Shown: positions 59,726 through 64,000 of the stretch, piece by piece
Layout of the letters: the number at the start of each line of letters is the position of its first letter
Numbering within the stretch: the first letter of the stretch is position 1
Source of the DNA: Trichopria drosophilae
Lineage: Eukaryota; Arthropoda; Insecta; Hymenoptera; Diapriidae
Reading direction: 5' to 3'
DNA: 64,000 nt
Assembly: GCA_030407085.1 (NCBI GenBank)
Contig: CM059582.1
Location: forward strand, 16,969,501-17,033,500
Notes under the pieces: model-generated
The model's database searches: none
What the model was told of the DNA's origin: nothing
The model's input: the letters and a program-made list of their open reading frames with translations, nothing else
Program-made: the position numbers and the translations under genes

Positions 59726-62289
59726 AAAATAATTTTAACATTTTTCTTTGAAGTCGACGGCTGATTATGACTACGGCATTTGAAAGAGGAGGTTCAAATC
59801 TATCGATTTTGACTAATTTCTATTTTTTCTAACACCGTTTGGAACAGAAGATGCAGCGTTGAAAGTTGTGTTCAAATTCTAGACTTTCGGGACGAAAATG
59901 GTTAATACGCTGAAAACCAGACAAGAAATGTTGACAATCAATATTTAGTTGGGGCAACTACTTTAATTTAATGTTGTCAAATGGGTTAATTGGAATTAGT
60001 GGCCCATTCCAAAGTATATGAGCTTCTGAAGTTAAACGATTGAAAATTGTTATTGGCTCCAAAAACTGGTTGATTTTATTAAATATCGATTATAAAATAC
60101 CTAAGGAACGTTTTTTTTATTCAAATCAACTAAACAAACACGTTTTAAAAACATCCAGAAATCACGGAAAATGCTATGCATTTTTTGTTTACAATCAATC
60201 TGTCAGATCGACATTTGAATTCAATATCATATCATTATGTAAAATATAAAACTCACATTTGCACGACATTACTCCTTACCAAGATTACTTCAATGCAGTG
60301 CTAATTAGCGAATACTGAGGAAATGATAAATAAATGACCATTTTTGAGTATGATCCTTTGATTGCAAATTCGTTAGATTTAAGTTAAAAAAACCATGAAT
60401 ACTAAAAATGACCTTGAATTACCTATTTACATGAAACCTTTAAAAAAAGTGCAATTGGACCTTGAACTAAAAAGTGTGATAAAAATAAGTTAATGATATT
60501 TTAACTCGAGTACCGTCAACTTTACGAAAAATGTTATGGAACGAATATGTCTGAAAAAGTCCAAAAACGTCCTCAAGAATTTTTAAAAAATTAACATTTA
60601 TTTCTTACATGATTCTAAGTCATTTTTCAACTATAAATTTTCTAACGGCTGTCGTTTACGATCATAAAAATCTCCAAGTGCTAACAAAAAATATATATAA
60701 TTTCTTCTATCAAAGTTAATGAATTTATCCATGTATTTACATATATAGATTTTATAACCTTATGTTTATGTTTAATATTATATATGCGGTTATTTTAGCA
60801 CCTGATTTTAATACCATTTAGCCACTTTTCATGATAAAATTAAATATAAAGATGTTGAAATTTTAAGTGAAAACAATGAGAACTGGTCAGCCGATAGATA
60901 TACCTTAGTATTTATATTCTTCTTTACTCATTTCAGCAATTGCTGTTCACTACGTAATTCAATGTTTAACTTTACATTCACTCTATGCTTACTGAGCGGT
61001 TTACAGAAAATTATATTATTATTCATATACCCATGAAATCAAAGATCATTAACAAACGTATGTTAAAGTTAAGGGTAAAACCAGGAAAGCGAACAAATAT
61101 AAAAAATGTTGATGATCAAGAAAAATTTTTTTGTTTTTGTAAAGATCGTAACATAGTGTTTAACATTTTGTAATAATTCCAAGTGTACATTTTACTGAAT
61201 AATAGCATATTTCAAGCAATTAATGAAAAAAATGACTTAAAAAATAAGTTTTTTTCATTTTTTGCATTTTACGACAACTTTTTGCATGGTATTGTTTATT
61301 TTTTTATAGTTCATCTAAAAGTAGAGATTTCAACGAATAATTTTCCACATTAAAAAGTTGAGAATTTTGGCGTGAGGTTTTTCAGTTGAAGTTGCGAGTA
61401 AATTTTAGATTTTCACTCAATATAATGCGAAAAAATTAATATTTTTATACCAAAAAAAAATTACATATTATTTGGGCCATAAAAAGATGTGTTTCCACCA
61501 AATTTGGTGTAAAAGATTTTTTTTTTGCGCTAGAAAAAAAAACACTTTTTCCATTTGTCTGGAATATTTTTAGGTTATGTGCGAAAATCATTACAAAAGT
61601 TGTAGATCTTTTTAATATACATTGCCATACAACATTTTTTGATAGGAGGTGCAGTTTGCCCAGAAATAGCGGACAATCTCTCTTGCCCCTTAAAAAGCCC
61701 CCACATCTCTCACCCATAGGAAATGTGTAAATTTTGAATGTCTCATTTGTCTTGGTATTTTTTAGCGATTTCACCTAGTGGCGTGATATTCATTTTCCCC
61801 GTTTTGATGTCTTTTTGAGCAATGGTCTAAAAATAGATTTAATAGATGTAACCCTTTCAGTTATGAATTTTTCTAGCGAAAATTTTGAAAATTGGTATAC
61901 TCGAGTTTTTGCGGTCGTTGATTACGAATGCTGTGCTATATTTTCAAATTTCTAAATGGCGGATTTCATATGACCGACGAAAAATTTTTAAAAACTTTTT
62001 TAACATAATAAAACCGTACCTCTATTGGAAAAAATCGTAGATTATCGAATAAAACCTCACTTCGAAGGGTATGGGTAGTACTAAAAGATTCAAGTGGTAT
62101 ACAAGGCCTAAAAACATTGTTGCATCCTGTACGTAACCTCAAAAATAGCAAAACACGTTTTTCGAGTACATAACCTCAAATATCTTAAAATCCTGTCGTG
62201 ATGGGTTCCTTCTATGGGTTCGGATTCTACGCACAAAATTACGGCAGAAATGACCCACAGCTTCCGAACAACAAAACCATATTGACCTG
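59726..62289. other. AT-rich intergenic, nothing recognised
   Basis: The first 250 bases may hold further decayed BEL/Pao sequence but no motif is certain. Frames at 60040-60249, 60985-61173 and minus 61445-61774 are AT-driven and unrecognised. An ATGGCGGAT relic with GGTCGTTGATTACGAATG lies at 61911-61990. Confidence 0.5.
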
Positions 62290-62760
62290 GAATATTAATG
62301 CTCTTCCGGACATCTCGCTGTAGGATATGTTCTCAATACATAAGAAAGTGATGATCTTTCAGATATATCAAAGAGGATACCCTTCTGGATATCTGCCGAG
62401 TGCGCTTTTCGGAAGAATCATTTGGAGGGGATGCTCTTCCAGACATAAGTGAAAATGTCGTCTTCGCAAGAAATATGTTAGGAAGTGACGTTCTTCATGA
62501 CATCTAATGAACGTCGGTGCTCGTCCAGACATCTAAACAACACCATCAAAATCAGTGTTCTGTCAACTTCCTAATCAAAATTGATGTTCTTCTGGACATT
62601 CTGGTCATAGGGCAATATTTGCAACAGATATATAATTAGGAGGAGATGTTCATCCAAACATCAAATAAAGTTCGATGGTCTTCTTTTAAATACCTAACCA
62701 AATCATGCCATGTAATTGAAGATGATTATGTTGCTCAGACATATGTCGTAATATGATGTT
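62290..62760 (+). repeat. Degenerate minisatellite, ~45-65-bp units
   Basis: At least seven units carry a version of (G/T)(T/C)TCTTC(C/T)(G/A)GACATCT: about 62297, 62376, 62423, 62476, 62513, 62581, 62641 and weakly 62726. Spacing varies from roughly 40 to 80 bases and units are strongly diverged. Similar wording, TCATC and GACAT steps, continues weakly on both sides. Non-coding. Confidence 0.55.
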
Positions 62761-63079
62761 CTCATTTTGTATAGGGTAAATATAGATATATTCATCATGT
62801 ACTTCTCGTAAACGTTTCTCAGTGAATATATTAAGACATCAGATTTGAATTGAAGAGAAAAAACCTTATCCCGAAAACAAGACCACTTGTGTTCATTTTA
62901 TGATACTGATGACACAGTAGTATTTAGAAGACTTGGATCAAGACCAGGATAGGTTAAAAACAGGAAGTGTCAAACGTTGTCAACATCACCCACCGATTCT
63001 GCCATGGCTTTGCGTAGGATGTATAAAACACCTAAAAGCTCATCACGGGAGGAATCTCAAGAATCGAACAATGGACCTA

Positions 63080-63720
63080 TCGATGGGCTAACATAATTTT
63101 TGCTAGGATCGAAAGGCAGAAGTTAATTAAGCGAAAACGATGTTGCGTCCGATAGGGGGCACGCGGGAGCAGTCGCAGAAAACGGTGGCGGAGATATGGG
63201 CGATGTTCGCGAGTAGTCGTAAGTCCCATAAGTAAGAAGCAGCAAAGAAGGTCCTCTCGCTCTTGCAACCCGCACGGATGGCTGGCGAAGAGGCAGGAGG
63301 ATGTGAGGGCGTGAGACTTCTAGAGTGTGGGAGAGTACAAGGCGCATTGTTGAAGTCACTCGCGCTGTTTCTCGCTGGGTATACAAGGCGCGTAACTGAA
63401 GTCTCATTTCTCGTGTGAACTGACCACATGGGTCACGTACCTATTATCATTTCCCGGGTCTAAGCGTACAGGCGAAAGAATGAAATCTAGATCGCCGGAA
63501 GCCGCTCATAATTAACGCACCTCGCGGATATAGAAGGGGCCGTTGCCGCCATGAGCTCGGGCTCTAAGGAGAAGGGAAGGCGCGACGTGCAGAATTCAAA
63601 TATCAGGAAGAGAGGACGAGATATGTGCAACCATTATAACGATAGGGCCATTTTATCTAATGGTTTCGCGTGCCCCCCCCCCCTACATCCTACCCTATGA
63701 CTCCTTTTTAGCTGCTCGCT
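63080..63720. other. CpG-rich island with short ATG frame
   Basis: The island has CG-rich blocks and open frames on both strands (minus 63123-63429). On the plus strand GCCGCCATG, a good start context, opens a 49-codon frame (63551-63700) beginning MSSGSKEKGRRDVQ and running into a C-rich tract. No donor or downstream exon was found, and no family is recognised. It may be a gene's first exon, a uORF-bearing leader or chance. Confidence 0.35.
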
Positions 63721-64000
63721 TTCCTGTACGGCTTTCCCAGCTTGGTACGGTCATTGCTACATGTGCGATTTTCACCTTACGAGTGCGTTGCAACATTACC
63801 ACGAGATTCTTGGTACAAGTCTGAACGATGGAAGACGGTAGGAAGTGTCTCATTCGTACCTAACCAATTTGAATACAACGTTATCGTCCAACAATTGAAT
63901 GGCTATTTGTTTGGTGCAATATGTATAGATCTGCAAGAAAGATCATATTATCCGAATCGAATCCAAAAGTAATAGAAATGAAAATATGTGAACTGGATAT
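63721..64000. other. Unassigned window edge
   Basis: A 76-codon frame (63742-63972) is open on the plus strand but is not recognised. Confidence 0.4.

Noticed and set aside
1..64000. tRNA, rRNA and CRISPR features
   Set aside because: I saw no A/B-box pair with a cloverleaf, no rRNA-like block and no regularly spaced direct repeats; bacterial features do not fit this sequence.

Overview
The window looks like a gene-poor stretch of an insect nuclear genome. It is AT-rich, has no bacterial-style gene packing, carries arthropod transposon relics (piggyBac-like, BEL/Pao, pogo/Tigger-like miniature elements, a non-LTR 3' tail) and has narrow CpG-rich islands in an AT-rich background. A hymenopteran source is my impression from that island pattern and from the dispersed ATGGCGGAC/GGGGTCGCTGAT repeats; it is an inference. 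No rRNA, tRNA, CRISPR array or complete known protein-coding gene was found.

Layout. The left edge (1-243) is the cysteine-rich C-terminal end of a piggyBac-like transposase. 244-9000 holds AT-rich sequence, two CpG-rich islands, a 365-bp tandem duplication (5682-6411) and a degenerate repeat field with a very young 195-bp palindromic element (7889-8083) flanked by an 8-bp duplication. 9-21 kb holds a CT microsatellite, several inverted-repeat elements and three more islands. 21-32 kb is dense in miniature elements: a CCCGAG-ended foldback family (three copies), TA-flanked MITEs of at least five kinds, a 678-bp TTAA-flanked element and one copy of a pogo-like MITE with a TGACGTCA core. 37-47 kb holds a 2.1-kb TA-flanked element, a second TTAA-flanked element and a 0.9-kb inverted-repeat element. 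53-60 kb holds two more copies of the TGACGTCA MITE, a 685-bp TIR element, a non-LTR 3' end, and a decayed BEL/Pao polyprotein (RNase H through integrase, minus strand). A degenerate ~50-bp repeat field and a CpG-rich island close the window.

The most interesting signals are two short exon chains too small to stand out as long ORFs. At 33259-33747 (+) three open blocks joined by GT-AG boundaries, all in phase 0, give a candidate protein of about 106 residues with AATAAA 20 bases after the stop. At 52819-53252 (+) a 49-nt exon with near-consensus splice sites on both sides joins in frame to a second exon that ends at a stop, with AATAAA about 160 nt further on. Neither product was recognised; both need transcript evidence. 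Most other long open frames lie in repeats or CpG-rich islands and were not accepted as genes.
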